Positions 24,787-34,027 are shown, counted from the first letter of the stretch. The stretch is DNA of 64,000 nt from Actinoplanes utahensis (GCF_016862455.1 NZ_BOMZ01000091.1:62001-126000), one strand, 5' to 3'. Numbers and translations are program-made. Notes: generated by a model not told the origin, from the sequence alone.

Positions 24787-26487
24787 GTGATGAACCCTGC
24801 CCGGAAACGGTCGTCACCCCGTACCAGAAAGCTCGCTCTGACCCTGGCGATCGCCGGCCTGATGGCCGGCTTCCTCACCGCCACCACCGGCCCGGCAGCG
24901 GCCGCCGAAGTGCTCGTCTCCCAAGGGCGGGCCGCGACCGCGTCGTCGACCGAGGCGGCCGGCGCCTACCAGGCCCGCGAAGCCGTCGACGGCGACGACG
25001 GCACCCGGTGGGCCAGCGCGTACGCCGCGAACCAGTGGTTCCAGGTGGATCTCGGCGCGCCCACCGCGGTCAGCCGGATCGCGATCGACTGGGAGGCGGC
25101 GTACGCCCGCGCCTTCACCATCCAGTTCTCCACCGACGGCAGCACGTGGAGCCAGGTCCACGTGACCACCGGCGGGACCGGCGGCCGGCAGGACATCGCC
25201 GTCGCCGGCACCGCCCGCCACGTGCGGATCAACCTGACCCAGCGGGCGCTCGAAGCGTACGGCTACTCGTTCTGGGAGTTCCGGGTCTATTCCGGATCAC
25301 CGGCGCCCACCTCGGGACTGCTCTCCTACGGCAAGCCGGCCCAGGCCTCCAGCTGGCAGAACGACGTGAACTGCAACCCGTGCAGCCCGGACAAGGCGTT
25401 CGACGACGATCCCGCCAGCCGCTGGGCGACCAGTTCCACGACCGGCTGGGTGGATCCGGGCTGGATCTCCGTCGATCTGGGCGCGACTGCGCAGATCAGC
25501 CAGGTGGTGTTGCAGTGGGACCCGGCGTACGCCCGCGCGTATCAGCTCCAGGTCTCGCCCGACAACGCCACGTGGACGACGATCTACAGCACCACCAGCG
25601 GTGACGGCCTCAAGGACGTCCTGAACGTCACCGGCTCCGGCCGGTACGTGCGGCTGTACGGCACCGCGCGCAACGGGCCCTACGGGTACTCGCTGTGGGA
25701 GTTCAGCGTCTACGGAACCGGTGGGAACCCCGTGACCCCGCCCGCCCGGCCCGCCGACCCGGTCTTCCCGGCCACCCGCCTGGTCTTCGCCGACGAGTTC
25801 GACGGTCCGGCCGGCGGCCGGCCGGACGCTGCCAAGTGGACGATGGACCCGGGTGTGCCGCAGAACGGCGAGATCCAGTACTACACGCCGAACAGTGAGA
25901 ACGCGTCCCTCAACGGCGCCGGGCAGCTCGTCGTCGAGGCCCGCCGGCAGGACTACCAGGGCCGGCAGTACACCTCGCACCGGATGAACACCAGCGGCAA
26001 GTTCCACGTCCAGTACGGGCGGATCGAGGCGCGGGTCAAGGTGCCGAAGGGCAACGGGCTGTGGCCGGCGTTCTGGATGATGGGGGAGGACTTCCTGCAG
26101 GGACGGCCGTGGCCGTACAACGGCGAGATCGACATCATGGAGGTCCTCGGCCGCAACACCGCCGAGGCGTACTCGACGCTGCACGCCCCGGCCTACAACG
26201 GCGCCGGAGGGTACGGCCAGAAGTACGCCACCACCGACCTGTCCCAGGACTTCCACGTGTGGGCCGCCGAATGGGACAGCCGGGGCATCCGCTTCTTCCT
26301 CGACGGCCGTCAGGTCTTCGACGCCGCCAAGGAGACCGTGGAGAACACCCGCGGCCCGTGGATCTTCGACCACCCGTTCTATCTGATCCTGAACCTGGCG
26401 GTGGGTGGCGACTTCCCCGGCCCGATCGACGCCACCACCCCGTTCCCCAGCCGGATGCTCGTCGATTACGTCCGCGTCTATCAATAA
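24787..26487 (+). CDS. Secreted GH16 beta-glucanase with two discoidin (F5/8) domains
   Basis: A 566-residue protein. The signal peptide includes LALTLAIAGLMAGFL and ends near AAAAEV. Two F5/8-type C (CBM32-like) domains follow at about 40-170 and 180-310; the repeated motif is AVDGDDGTRWAS / AFDDDPASRWAT then VDLGA and YGYSFWEF / YGYSLWEF. The C-terminal GH16 domain has catalytic GEIDIMEVLG, with the nucleophile and acid/base Glu in ExDxxE, and LWPAFWMMG. Likely an endo-beta-1,3-glucanase acting on fungal or plant polysaccharide. GTG and ATG start codons are adjacent; GAGGAG is eight bases before the GTG. Its end overlaps the convergent neighbour by seven bases. Confidence 0.92.
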   Translation: MMNPARKRSSPRTRKLALTLAIAGLMAGFLTATTGPAAAAEVLVSQGRAATASSTEAAGAYQAREAVDGDDGTRWASAYAANQWFQVDLGAPTAVSRIAIDWEAAYARAFTIQFSTDGSTWSQVHVTTGGTGGRQDIAVAGTARHVRINLTQRALEAYGYSFWEFRVYSGSPAPTSGLLSYGKPAQASSWQNDVNCNPCSPDKAFDDDPASRWATSSTTGWVDPGWISVDLGATAQISQVVLQWDPAYARAYQLQVSPDNATWTTIYSTTSGDGLKDVLNVTGSGRYVRLYGTARNGPYGYSLWEFSVYGTGGNPVTPPARPADPVFPATRLVFADEFDGPAGGRPDAAKWTMDPGVPQNGEIQYYTPNSENASLNGAGQLVVEARRQDYQGRQYTSHRMNTSGKFHVQYGRIEARVKVPKGNGLWPAFWMMGEDFLQGRPWPYNGEIDIMEVLGRNTAEAYSTLHAPAYNGAGGYGQKYATTDLSQDFHVWAAEWDSRGIRFFLDGRQVFDAAKETVENTRGPWIFDHPFYLILNLAVGGDFPGPIDATTPFPSRMLVDYVRVYQ

Positions 26488-28481
26488 CCGCGGCAGATCA
26501 GGGCGCGGGCGTACGCCGGATCGTCCAGATCGAACGTCGCGGTGACACCGAGGTATTCGGCGGCCAGCAGCTCCGGCGGTTTGCGGTCCGGATCGCGCAA
26601 CCAGGCGCGAACCGCGGCGACCGCCTCCGCCGGAGCCAGGCCGTCGTCGACCAGCGAGGCGTGCAGCATCCAGTAGAGGAGGGAGGCCACCCGGTCCGGA
26701 ATCGCCTCGGTGAACCCGACGGCCGCCGTGAACCCGCGGGTCAGCAGCGCCTCGGCGAGCGGTTTCACGGCGTTCGGATCGGGCGGCAGGATCGCGACAC
26801 CGCCCGTCGTCGTGGCGATCCCGGACGGGGCGAGGACCTCGGAGCCGGCCAGCTCGAGGGCGCCGTCCGCGGTGACACCGCAGCCCAGGTGCAGCATCGA
26901 GGCGTTGAGGTGTGCCTCGACCTCGGCCGCGGTGCCGTCGCCGTGGCTCTGCTCGATCGTCTGGCCGAGGCCGGTGGACGTCGGATAGAAGGCGCGGCGC
27001 AGTCGCAGCGCGTCCATCGTGGCGGTCTCCCGGTCCCGGCGCGGATTGGCGACGAACACCGCGGCCTCGGCGATCGGGCGGTGGCCCCGGCGGATCAGGG
27101 TGAGCAGTTCGGCGGCGGTGCGGACGTACGACACGGTGGCGTCGCCGTCGACCGGGACGGTGGCGGCGACCCGGCCGGTCCAGCGGGTGCCGTCGGGAAC
27201 CGGAGCGAAGCGGCCGGTGGCGGCGTCCAGGGCCAGCGACGGGAAGACCAGGGCACCGATCCCGGCGTCCCGCATCGCGGCGGTGACCTCGGCGAACGCC
27301 GCGTCGAACCGAGCGGGGCGGGGGAGTTCGGCGGCGATGCGGGCGGCGACCCGTACCGCATCGGGGGTCAGGGCCGGAAGATCGGGCGCAGCCCGGTCGA
27401 AGGATCGTGCCGCCACCCACCGGTCGTCCGGAACGTCCCGCCAGTCCGTGCCGTCGCCGGTGTGGTGGCGGGCGATCAGGGCGGCGGCCAGGGCGAGATG
27501 GTCGGCGGGGCGTGCGCCGGGGGCCTCGGCGATCGCCGCGGTCAGCGCGACGTGGTCGTCGACCGTCGCGGGATCCCGGCCCTCCAGCAGGGCGTCCGGA
27601 CCGACGCTGAGCAGGGCACGCAGCTCGGCGGCGGGAGTCGCGGGGATCGGCGCGGGGCGCCGCCGGGGCAGAGGACCGCTGTCGGGTACGGGTCCGTCGA
27701 CCACCGCGACCCGGCCGACATCGAAGGGCATGTCCGGCTCGGCCCGTTCGGCGAAACCGAAGTGCGGCTCCTCGGTCGCCGGTGGTGGCGTCGTGGCTGC
27801 CGGCGGCCGGAAACCGGAGAACGACGACATGTCCGGCATCGGTGGTACGGGCATGCCGCTGCCGCCCATCTGCTGCTGCAAGGACTGCGCCGCCGCGAGA
27901 GCCTGACCCAGCTTGCTGAAGTCCATGCCGCCCGGCCCGCCGAGCATGCCCCGCAACGCCTCACCGACGGTGACCAGCGTCCGGGCCGACGACACCATCT
28001 CCGCACTGATCTGCGGCCCGTCCGCGACCTCCCGGAACAGCGCGATCGCCCGGTCCACGTCCCGCAGGTCGGTCGGCTGCCCACCGGTCATCAACCGCAT
28101 CATCGCGTCCGGCGAGTTCATCCCGGAAGCCGGTCCGGCCAGCAGCAACTGCCCCAGGACGATCTTGGAGCCGCCCGCCACCACCGGCGCCTGGTTCGGG
28201 AACCGCAGCGACTCGTCGAGCAGGTGCACCGCGGTGGTCCGGTCCTGGACGGTTCCGCCGTGCGCCAGATGCCGCACCCCGTACAGCCAGCCGAGTTGTC
28301 CCGCGACCTGCCCGCGCAGCGCCTCGCCCGGCTCGATGCGCTGGTAGGCCTGCTCCAGCACGGTGATCGCCTGGTCCAGGTACGGCCGCCCGGTCACCGA
28401 CCCCGGCCCGGCCCGCAGGTAACGGTTGGTGAGGTCGGCACCCCGCTCGACCATCGACCGCAGGTCCTCGTTCTCCGGCAT
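26481..28481 (-). CDS. CHAT-like protein lacking catalytic residues (dead paralogue of the upstream CHAT protease)
   Basis: A 666-residue protein. Residues 1-200 are helical, TPR-like (LDQAITVLEQAYQRIEPGEA, AIALFREVADGPQISAEM). A Met/Pro-rich linker follows (GGSGMPVPPMPDMSSFSGF). The C-terminal 330 residues align by eye with the CHAT domain of the gene just upstream: RLRRAFYPTSTGLG matches AIRQTFYPGARYLG, and GTAAEVEAHLNASMLHLG matches GTADEVRAWLV...VLHLA. But the catalytic His (CHG in the active copy) is GV here, and the AACRTG Cys region reads ILPPDPN. It is predicted to be non-proteolytic. It starts 14 bases after the CHAT gene with GGGGAG before the ATG, so it is probably co-expressed as a regulator, decoy or scaffold. 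Confidence 0.75.
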   Translation of the reverse strand: MPENEDLRSMVERGADLTNRYLRAGPGSVTGRPYLDQAITVLEQAYQRIEPGEALRGQVAGQLGWLYGVRHLAHGGTVQDRTTAVHLLDESLRFPNQAPVVAGGSKIVLGQLLLAGPASGMNSPDAMMRLMTGGQPTDLRDVDRAIALFREVADGPQISAEMVSSARTLVTVGEALRGMLGGPGGMDFSKLGQALAAAQSLQQQMGGSGMPVPPMPDMSSFSGFRPPAATTPPPATEEPHFGFAERAEPDMPFDVGRVAVVDGPVPDSGPLPRRRPAPIPATPAAELRALLSVGPDALLEGRDPATVDDHVALTAAIAEAPGARPADHLALAAALIARHHTGDGTDWRDVPDDRWVAARSFDRAAPDLPALTPDAVRVAARIAAELPRPARFDAAFAEVTAAMRDAGIGALVFPSLALDAATGRFAPVPDGTRWTGRVAATVPVDGDATVSYVRTAAELLTLIRRGHRPIAEAAVFVANPRRDRETATMDALRLRRAFYPTSTGLGQTIEQSHGDGTAAEVEAHLNASMLHLGCGVTADGALELAGSEVLAPSGIATTTGGVAILPPDPNAVKPLAEALLTRGFTAAVGFTEAIPDRVASLLYWMLHASLVDDGLAPAEAVAAVRAWLRDPDRKPPELLAAEYLGVTATFDLDDPAYARALICRGY

Positions 28482-28495
28482 GATGCGATCTCCCC

Positions 28496-31171
28496 TCACT
28501 GTCCGCCGTGGATGAACGCCGCCCAGGCGGCCACCTCGCCGAGGTCGGCCTCGGCCAGCCGGTCGCGCAGCGCGGTGGGCATGTCCGGCGGGATCTCGCG
28601 GTCCGGGTCCAGCATCCACAATTGCGCGTCCCGCAGCGCCGCCCACGCCGGGCGGCCGGCCACCCGCAGATGGCGGTGCACCATGAACATCAGCGCCGAG
28701 GTGGCGCTGTCCGGCACGTTCCACTGGCTGGACAGCACGGTCCGCGCGCCACCGGCCAGGAACGCGGTGCCGAGGCTGTACGCCTCGTCGTACCCGCTCA
28801 GCGACAGCCCGGTCCGGCAGGCGGCCAGCACCACCAGGCCCACATGCCGGTCCGGCACCGCGCCGAGCAGCGTGACCAGCTCGTCCGCGGTCAGCTTGCC
28901 GTCCCCGCGGTCGGCGGCCAGCTGCAGATAGGCGGCCGGCCGGTCACCCCCGGACCGCACCAGACCGTGGCAGGCCAGGTGCAGCACACCACCGGCGGCC
29001 GGTGCGGGTGTGACGAGCCAGGCACGGACCTCGTCGGCGGTGCCGCGGCCGGACCGGCTCGACGAGCCGTCCGGGCGGCGGCCCAGGTAACGGGCGCCGG
29101 GATAGAAGGTCTGGCGGATCGCGTACGCCTCGATCCGCGCCGCCGGAAGGGGCCGTGCCGACTCGTCCGGGGTGTCCGGATCGCCGATGATCAGGCCGGT
29201 CGCGGTGTGCGGCACCGCGGGCAGGACGGCCGAATGCACGAGCATCCGGGCCGAAGCGGCCTGCGAGAGGGCGATCAGCTCGACGGCGTACCGGCCGTCG
29301 GCGCGGCGGGCGGCCTGCCACGGAATGCGCGACAGCTCACCCATCGGGATCAGCACGATCCGTGGCGGCCGGCCGTCCGGGGCGGGCAGCCGTGGCAGAT
29401 ACGTCTCGACGAGCGGCCGCATCGCCGAATCCCACGCCCAGCGGCCGACCTCCTCGAGGCGGGCCGCGAGATCCTCGTCGGTGACCGGCTCCTCCTCGGC
29501 GTCCTCGAGATCCCGTTTCGCCAGGGCGGACAGGTACTCGTCGACATTCGGCACGTCGCCGAGAGTCAAGCCCATCAAGGTGAGGAAGCTGGGCGGCCCG
29601 GACGCCGGGGCGATCACGGCATGGCCCGGGCGGACCTTCTCTCCCGGTACGAGGTACACCAGCGCATCCGCGTCCAGGTAGGTGAGCGCCTGCTGGATCT
29701 CCGCGAAGCCGGGCGGATCGAGCAGCGGGGCCGTCGTGCCGTGCGTGGACAGCGCCTTCATCACGTCCCGGCGCAAGTCGGCCGAGAGCGCCGCCGGATC
29801 ACCGGCCGCCGCCGCCACCCGCCAGCGCTCGGCCAGCCCGGCCGCACCGGCCTCGACCAGCCGCTCGGTGAGCGACCCGGTCACCGTGGCCGCGAACAGG
29901 GCCAGTCCCCGGCCGGAGTCCAGGGCCGTGATCGCGGCGGCCGGGTCACCGGCGGCCAGGCATTGGCGGGCTACGTCGATGGCCTGGTCACCGGCGGTGC
30001 GGACGGCAGCGGTCGCGGACCCTAGATCCGGCTGGACCAGCACCTGCCAGACCGTGCCGCGCAGCCCGTCGAGGGCGGCCAGGTGGAAGTCCGGCCGCTC
30101 GCCGATCATCCGGTCGACCTGGCCCCGCATCTCGTTGATGATCTGCCACTGCGGGTGGTGCGGCCCGCCCGCCACCGCGTGGGCCTCGTCGATGATCTTC
30201 TTCGTCTCGCGCAGATCGTCACCGGCGCCGGTGTTCTCGTGGCGGCGCAGCAGCGCGGTCGCCAGGGAACCCAGGAAGAAGACCCGTTGCGGATGGTGCG
30301 GCCCGGCGGTCTCCAGCGCCCGGCGCAGCTGGCCGATGCCGAGCGCGATCCGGGCGGGGTCGTCCTCACGGCCACCCCACATCGCGGCCATGCCGGCCTG
30401 ACTGTGCATGAGCGCCCGGTCGGCGCCGCCGAGACCGGCCTGCTCGGCGTGGGCCACGAAAGCGTCCAGTTGCTCGTCGGTCGGCCGGGGCGAGTCCTCC
30501 TGCAGCATGCCGGCGAAGGCGTCCAGAGAAGGCGACGTCTCGTCGAACGCCGCGCGGACCGGGCCGTCCGGGGGCAGCTTGGCGAGGGTCTCCCGGATGG
30601 TGCCGGGGTCGAAGTTCCGGTCGGCGAGCATCCCGGCCATCCGGGTGATCACCTCGGCCTCGGGCAGGCCGGCGACCGCCGGCGGCAGGTCGGCGAGGAA
30701 ACCGGCGACCTCGGTGGGCAGGCGGGACATCGCGCCCGGGTCGTCGTCCTGAATCGCGGTGGCCCACCGCAGCGCCATCCGCCCGGAGGCGAACAACGGT
30801 TGCAGCCCCGGGTCGGCGGCGTTCTCCGCGGCCAGCTTCTCCAGGACCTCCAGGCTCGCGCGCGGATCGGTGGGATCCTGCACGAGCATCAAGATCTCGG
30901 CGGCGGTACGGGTCCGGCGCCAGCCCGCGGTGCCCGGCGGATCGGTGTCGGCCGCCGCGAGCAGAGCCGGAAGCGCCCGCGCCCGGTGCGGCTCCGGCAT
31001 CGTCCCGGCCCGGAAGATCGTCTCCACCAGGCCGGCAGCGAGCCGGGCCCGGCCGGGTGTCGTCTCCGGGAGCCGCGCGAAGTCACGCAACGCCTCGTCG
31101 AGGTCCCCGTGCCCGGCTACCGCGCTCGCGATGGCGGCGTAGCGCGCGATCACGTCGTCCTGGTCGCTCAC
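28496..31171 (-). CDS. CHAT-domain (caspase HetF-associated) protease with helical repeat N-terminus
   Basis: An 891-residue protein. Residues 1-450 are alpha-helical TPR-like repeats (IGQLRRALETAGPHHPQ, GDDLRETKKIIDEAHAVAGG). The CHAT domain covers about 600-870: IVLIPMGELSRIPWQAAR, TADEVRAWLV, catalytic His735 in GVLHLACHGL, catalytic Cys785 in LVVLAACRTGLSLSG, and GGARTVLSSQWNVPDSAT typical of the family end. The GTG start is supported by GGAGG four bases upstream; a start at 31216 would add 15 residues. The gene is divergent from a caspase-like gene, with a shared operator-like region, and is followed by a dead CHAT paralogue. CHAT proteases act as inducible effectors in bacterial immune and death programmes; the target is unknown. 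Confidence 0.87.
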   Translation of the reverse strand: MSDQDDVIARYAAIASAVAGHGDLDEALRDFARLPETTPGRARLAAGLVETIFRAGTMPEPHRARALPALLAAADTDPPGTAGWRRTRTAAEILMLVQDPTDPRASLEVLEKLAAENAADPGLQPLFASGRMALRWATAIQDDDPGAMSRLPTEVAGFLADLPPAVAGLPEAEVITRMAGMLADRNFDPGTIRETLAKLPPDGPVRAAFDETSPSLDAFAGMLQEDSPRPTDEQLDAFVAHAEQAGLGGADRALMHSQAGMAAMWGGREDDPARIALGIGQLRRALETAGPHHPQRVFFLGSLATALLRRHENTGAGDDLRETKKIIDEAHAVAGGPHHPQWQIINEMRGQVDRMIGERPDFHLAALDGLRGTVWQVLVQPDLGSATAAVRTAGDQAIDVARQCLAAGDPAAAITALDSGRGLALFAATVTGSLTERLVEAGAAGLAERWRVAAAAGDPAALSADLRRDVMKALSTHGTTAPLLDPPGFAEIQQALTYLDADALVYLVPGEKVRPGHAVIAPASGPPSFLTLMGLTLGDVPNVDEYLSALAKRDLEDAEEEPVTDEDLAARLEEVGRWAWDSAMRPLVETYLPRLPAPDGRPPRIVLIPMGELSRIPWQAARRADGRYAVELIALSQAASARMLVHSAVLPAVPHTATGLIIGDPDTPDESARPLPAARIEAYAIRQTFYPGARYLGRRPDGSSSRSGRGTADEVRAWLVTPAPAAGGVLHLACHGLVRSGGDRPAAYLQLAADRGDGKLTADELVTLLGAVPDRHVGLVVLAACRTGLSLSGYDEAYSLGTAFLAGGARTVLSSQWNVPDSATSALMFMVHRHLRVAGRPAWAALRDAQLWMLDPDREIPPDMPTALRDRLAEADLGEVAAWAAFIHGGQ

Positions 31172-31199
31172 CGGTCCTCCAATCAATACGTCCCTCCCT

Positions 31200-31313
31200 T
31201 CTGACGGACCGTCCATCTCGGATGGCTCACGGGCCGCTCTCGGGTGGCGGACCCTGCGTTCCCGCGTCCTCGCAAGCGGACCGTGCGTCCTCGATCGCGG
31301 ACGGTCCGTCAGA
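31200..31313. promoter_or_regulatory. Paired inverted operator-like sites between the CHAT and caspase genes
   Basis: The 14-mer CTGACGGACCGTCC (31201-31214) recurs in perfect inverted orientation as GGACGGTCCGTCAG (31299-31312). Each copy is itself a near-perfect palindrome (GACGG-N-CCGTC). One copy lies just upstream of each divergent gene, which suggests one regulator controlling both transcription units. The core GTCCGTCAGA also occurs at 35502-35511 before the AAA+/kinase cassette. Confidence 0.7.
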
Positions 31314-31361
31314 GGAGAGCAGCGACCAGGGAGGAACCATGATCGATCCGGAGGCCGGCCG

Positions 31362-33170
31362 ATGAGCGCCGTGTACGCCCTGCTGGTGGGCGTGGACCGG
31401 TACGCGGCATCCGACTCGCTGGTGCCGGACCTGCGCGGCTGCGGCAACGACGTGACCGACGTGCTGGCCATGCTGCGCACCACGGTCCGGCCGGGCACCG
31501 GCCTGCATCCGCTGGTGCTGCGGGACGAGCAGGCGACCTTGTCCGGGGTGGTGGCCGCGTTGCGTACCCATCTGACCCAGGCCGGGCCGGACGACACCGC
31601 GCTGTTCTGGTTCAGCGGGCACGGCTCGCAGGCGAAGGCGCCGGCCGACGCGTGGGTGGTGGAAGGCACCGGGATGGTCCAGACCCTGGTGTGCCACGAC
31701 AGCCGTACCGCGGGCGTCCCGGACCTGTGGGACAAGGAACTCTCGGTGCTGCTGGACGTCGTCGCCGCTCGCGCCGGGCACGTCGCGGTCGTCCTCGACT
31801 CGTGCCACTCCGACAGCGGAACCCGCGTGATCGGCTCCCGCTCACGGTCGGTGCCGCCCGGCCCGGACCGTGCCACCCGGACCCTGTCCGTCAGCGCCCC
31901 GCCGGCCCCCGAGCACGTGGCGCTCGCCGCGTGCCGCCGGGAACAGAAGGCCGAGGAACGCGAGTTCGACGGTACCCATCACGGCCTGTTCACCTGGACG
32001 CTGCTGCGCGCGCTGCGCCGGCTCGGCCCCTCGGCCACCTATGCCGAACTGCTCGCCGCGGCCCGCAGCGAAGTGGCCCGGCGTGGCGCGTTCCGGCAAG
32101 TGCCACAGCTCTACCCGGCGACGTCCGAACTGACCGGCATGCGGTTCCTGCGCGGCGAGGCCGGCGCCGCGCGCACCGGCGTCACCCTCTCCAGCGAACG
32201 CTACGGCTGGCAGATCGACGCGGGCCGGGCACACGGCCTGCCGTCCGATCCCGCCGGGCTGCGGTTCGGCGTACCGGGCACCGGCTGGGAGGTGCGCGTC
32301 GACGAGGTACGGCCGGAACTCAGCCTGGTGACCCCATTACCCGGCTGGCGGCCCGACCCGGACCGGCAGTACCCGGTGGCGATCACGGCCCTGCCCCGGC
32401 CGGTCGCCACGGTCGCCGGCGCCGACGTCTCCGGGTCGCCCTACCTGCGGGCCGCCGAAGACGGCGAACCGGTCACCCTCACCGTCACCGCGGCCGGACC
32501 CGGCCGCGCCCACATCACCGACCGGCAGGGCCGGACCGTCGAGGTGGACGCCGCCCCCGAGCAGGTGACGGCGACCCTGGAACACGTGGCCCGATGGCTG
32601 TGGCTGCGCGATGAACTCCGCAACGACGGGTCACGGCTGGGCGAACCGATCCGGCTGGAGTTCGTGCCGGTCGCTCCGGAACAGACGGTCGAGGACCTCG
32701 GGGGCCGTTCGTACCAGGCCGAGTACACCTGGGACGGAACCCGCTGGACCGCGCCGGAGATCCATCTGCACCTGCACAACACCGCGGACCGGCAGCTGTA
32801 CGTCACGGTGCTGGACCTCACCCCCGGCTACGCCGTGCACGCGAAACTGTTCCCGCCCGCACCGATCGGCGCCGGCCGCAAGGTCGCCGCGATGGAGGGC
32901 CGCCGCATCCGGATCTCGCTACCGGCGAGCGAGCCGCCCGAGCCCGGCCGGTCGAACAGCGACTGGCTGGTGGTGGTGGCTTCGGAACGGCCGTTCGCCG
33001 CCGATCCGTACCTGCTGCCCCGGCTGGGCATCGGCTCCCGCGAGGTGCGCGACATGGAGGCGGTGGGCCCGCCGACGTCCACGGGCGGCGACTGGACGGT
33101 GCAGCGGTACGAGCTGCGCACCCGAGTGCCGAATGATGCACACTATCCCCATGATCATCCACCCCGGTGA
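31362..33170 (+). CDS. Caspase-like (C14) protease with beta-rich C-terminal region
   Basis: A 602-residue protein. The N-terminal about 260 residues are a caspase fold: YALLVGVDRYAASDSLVPDL, catalytic His87 in LFWFSGHGSQ, catalytic Cys148 in VVLDSCHSDSGTR, and HHGLFTWTLLRALR. Residues about 270-602 contain a small beta domain (YGWQIDAGRAHGLP) and a DUF4384-like segment (HLHLHNTADRQLYVTVLDLT). That arrangement is common in bacterial metacaspase-like effectors. The ATG follows GGAGG by about ten bases. It is divergent from the CHAT operon and followed 12 bases later by a small repeat protein, probably on the same transcript. There is no signal peptide, so cytosolic. Confidence 0.87.
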   Translation: MSAVYALLVGVDRYAASDSLVPDLRGCGNDVTDVLAMLRTTVRPGTGLHPLVLRDEQATLSGVVAALRTHLTQAGPDDTALFWFSGHGSQAKAPADAWVVEGTGMVQTLVCHDSRTAGVPDLWDKELSVLLDVVAARAGHVAVVLDSCHSDSGTRVIGSRSRSVPPGPDRATRTLSVSAPPAPEHVALAACRREQKAEEREFDGTHHGLFTWTLLRALRRLGPSATYAELLAAARSEVARRGAFRQVPQLYPATSELTGMRFLRGEAGAARTGVTLSSERYGWQIDAGRAHGLPSDPAGLRFGVPGTGWEVRVDEVRPELSLVTPLPGWRPDPDRQYPVAITALPRPVATVAGADVSGSPYLRAAEDGEPVTLTVTAAGPGRAHITDRQGRTVEVDAAPEQVTATLEHVARWLWLRDELRNDGSRLGEPIRLEFVPVAPEQTVEDLGGRSYQAEYTWDGTRWTAPEIHLHLHNTADRQLYVTVLDLTPGYAVHAKLFPPAPIGAGRKVAAMEGRRIRISLPASEPPEPGRSNSDWLVVVASERPFAADPYLLPRLGIGSREVRDMEAVGPPTSTGGDWTVQRYELRTRVPNDAHYPHDHPPR

Positions 33171-33182
33171 TCGGCCACGACG

Positions 33183-33605
33183 ATGACGCTGACCGACCGG
33201 CAACGCCAGGACCTGTACCGCCTCCTCGCCACCGAGCTACGCACGGCCCTCGCCATCCCGCCGGACACCGCGCCCACCACTCGGAACGACGCCGAGCCTC
33301 CCGCTCGTGAGGATGGTGAGTTCTCCCTTCGGGAGGGCGCCGCGTCTTCCGCTCGGAAGGGTGTTGAGCTGTCCGTTCGCGAGGGCGCCGCGTCTCCCAC
33401 CCAGGAGGGCGCTGAGCTCTCCGTTCGGCAGGGTGCCCCGTACACGACCCAGGGAGGCGCCGCGTCCACGAGTCCGGGAGGAGTCTCGCCTCCCGCTGCG
33501 GAAGGCGACGCGCTCGCTGCTGTGGAGATCGACGCGCTCGCCGATGCGCTCGCCGCGCGGCGAGCGGCGCTCACTGTCGCGGACGGCCCGCCCCTGCCCT
33601 GCTGA
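33183..33605 (+). CDS. Small 16-residue-repeat protein downstream of the caspase
   Basis: A 140-residue acidic protein. The first 25 residues (LTDRQRQDLYRLLATELRTA) and the last 30 (EIDALADALAARRAALTVA) are predicted amphipathic helices. Between them are degenerate 16-residue repeats: EGAASSARKGVELSVR, EGAASPTQEGAELSVR, QGAPYTTQGGAASTSP. The 48-base DNA period is visible at 33334-33477. It lies 12 bases after the caspase stop in the same orientation, but without a clear Shine-Dalgarno. I do not recognise the family. Position suggests a caspase partner: inhibitor, adaptor or substrate. The repeated Arg-containing loop would be a natural cleavage site for an Arg-specific caspase; that is inference. 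Confidence 0.6.
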   Translation: MTLTDRQRQDLYRLLATELRTALAIPPDTAPTTRNDAEPPAREDGEFSLREGAASSARKGVELSVREGAASPTQEGAELSVRQGAPYTTQGGAASTSPGGVSPPAAEGDALAAVEIDALADALAARRAALTVADGPPLPC

Positions 33606-34027
33606 AAGACGACACAGGCTTCCCGCCGTAGATCGGAATCTTGCCCGATGCGGCCCCGCACGCTGCTGCGATGGCTGACGGCCCACCTCACGAGACACCC
33701 TTTTCGGCGGTACGCCCACAAGCTCCCACCGTCCGCGTTCCCCACCCGAACTCGCTGCCTGCTCCGCTCACCCTTCGCTGTGCACAGTGCGGGAGCATCG
33801 GGCGGCCGGACCGTTCTTCGGCCAGCCGGTGGGCCGGGCCAGATCCGGCCGGCTGTCAGTGCTGTCTACCCCCGGCTGGTCGTCACTGCTGTCTCCGGCC
33901 GGAGACAACCGTGACGACCAGCCGGGAAAGTACAGCACTGACACCTGGCCGGGGCGTCACATGCCGTTCGTGCCGGTCGCCGTGTGGGGGCGGGCGGTGG
34001 GATCGGCGGCGGGACTCCGCGCCGGGG
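33606..34027. other. Gene-free convergent region containing an 88-base nested inverted repeat
   Basis: Between the small repeat protein (plus) and the next gene (minus). Apart from the nested inverted repeat described separately, I see only chance ORFs without ribosome-binding sites or domain signatures. Confidence 0.6.
33855..33942. repeat. 88-base nested inverted repeat (possible cruciform or bidirectional terminator)
   Basis: Three nested arms share one centre. The outer arm is GTCAGTGCTGT / ACAGCACTGAC (33855-33865, 33932-33942). The middle arm is CCCGGCTGGTCGTCAC / GTGACGACCAGCCGGG (33871-33886, 33911-33926). The inner part is an 18-base perfect palindrome around GTCTCCGGCCGGAGAC (33890-33907). 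Only two small internal loops interrupt it. It could be a bidirectional terminator for the convergent genes, a structured RNA, or a miniature mobile-element relic; it is much longer than the other hairpins in the window. Confidence 0.75.
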
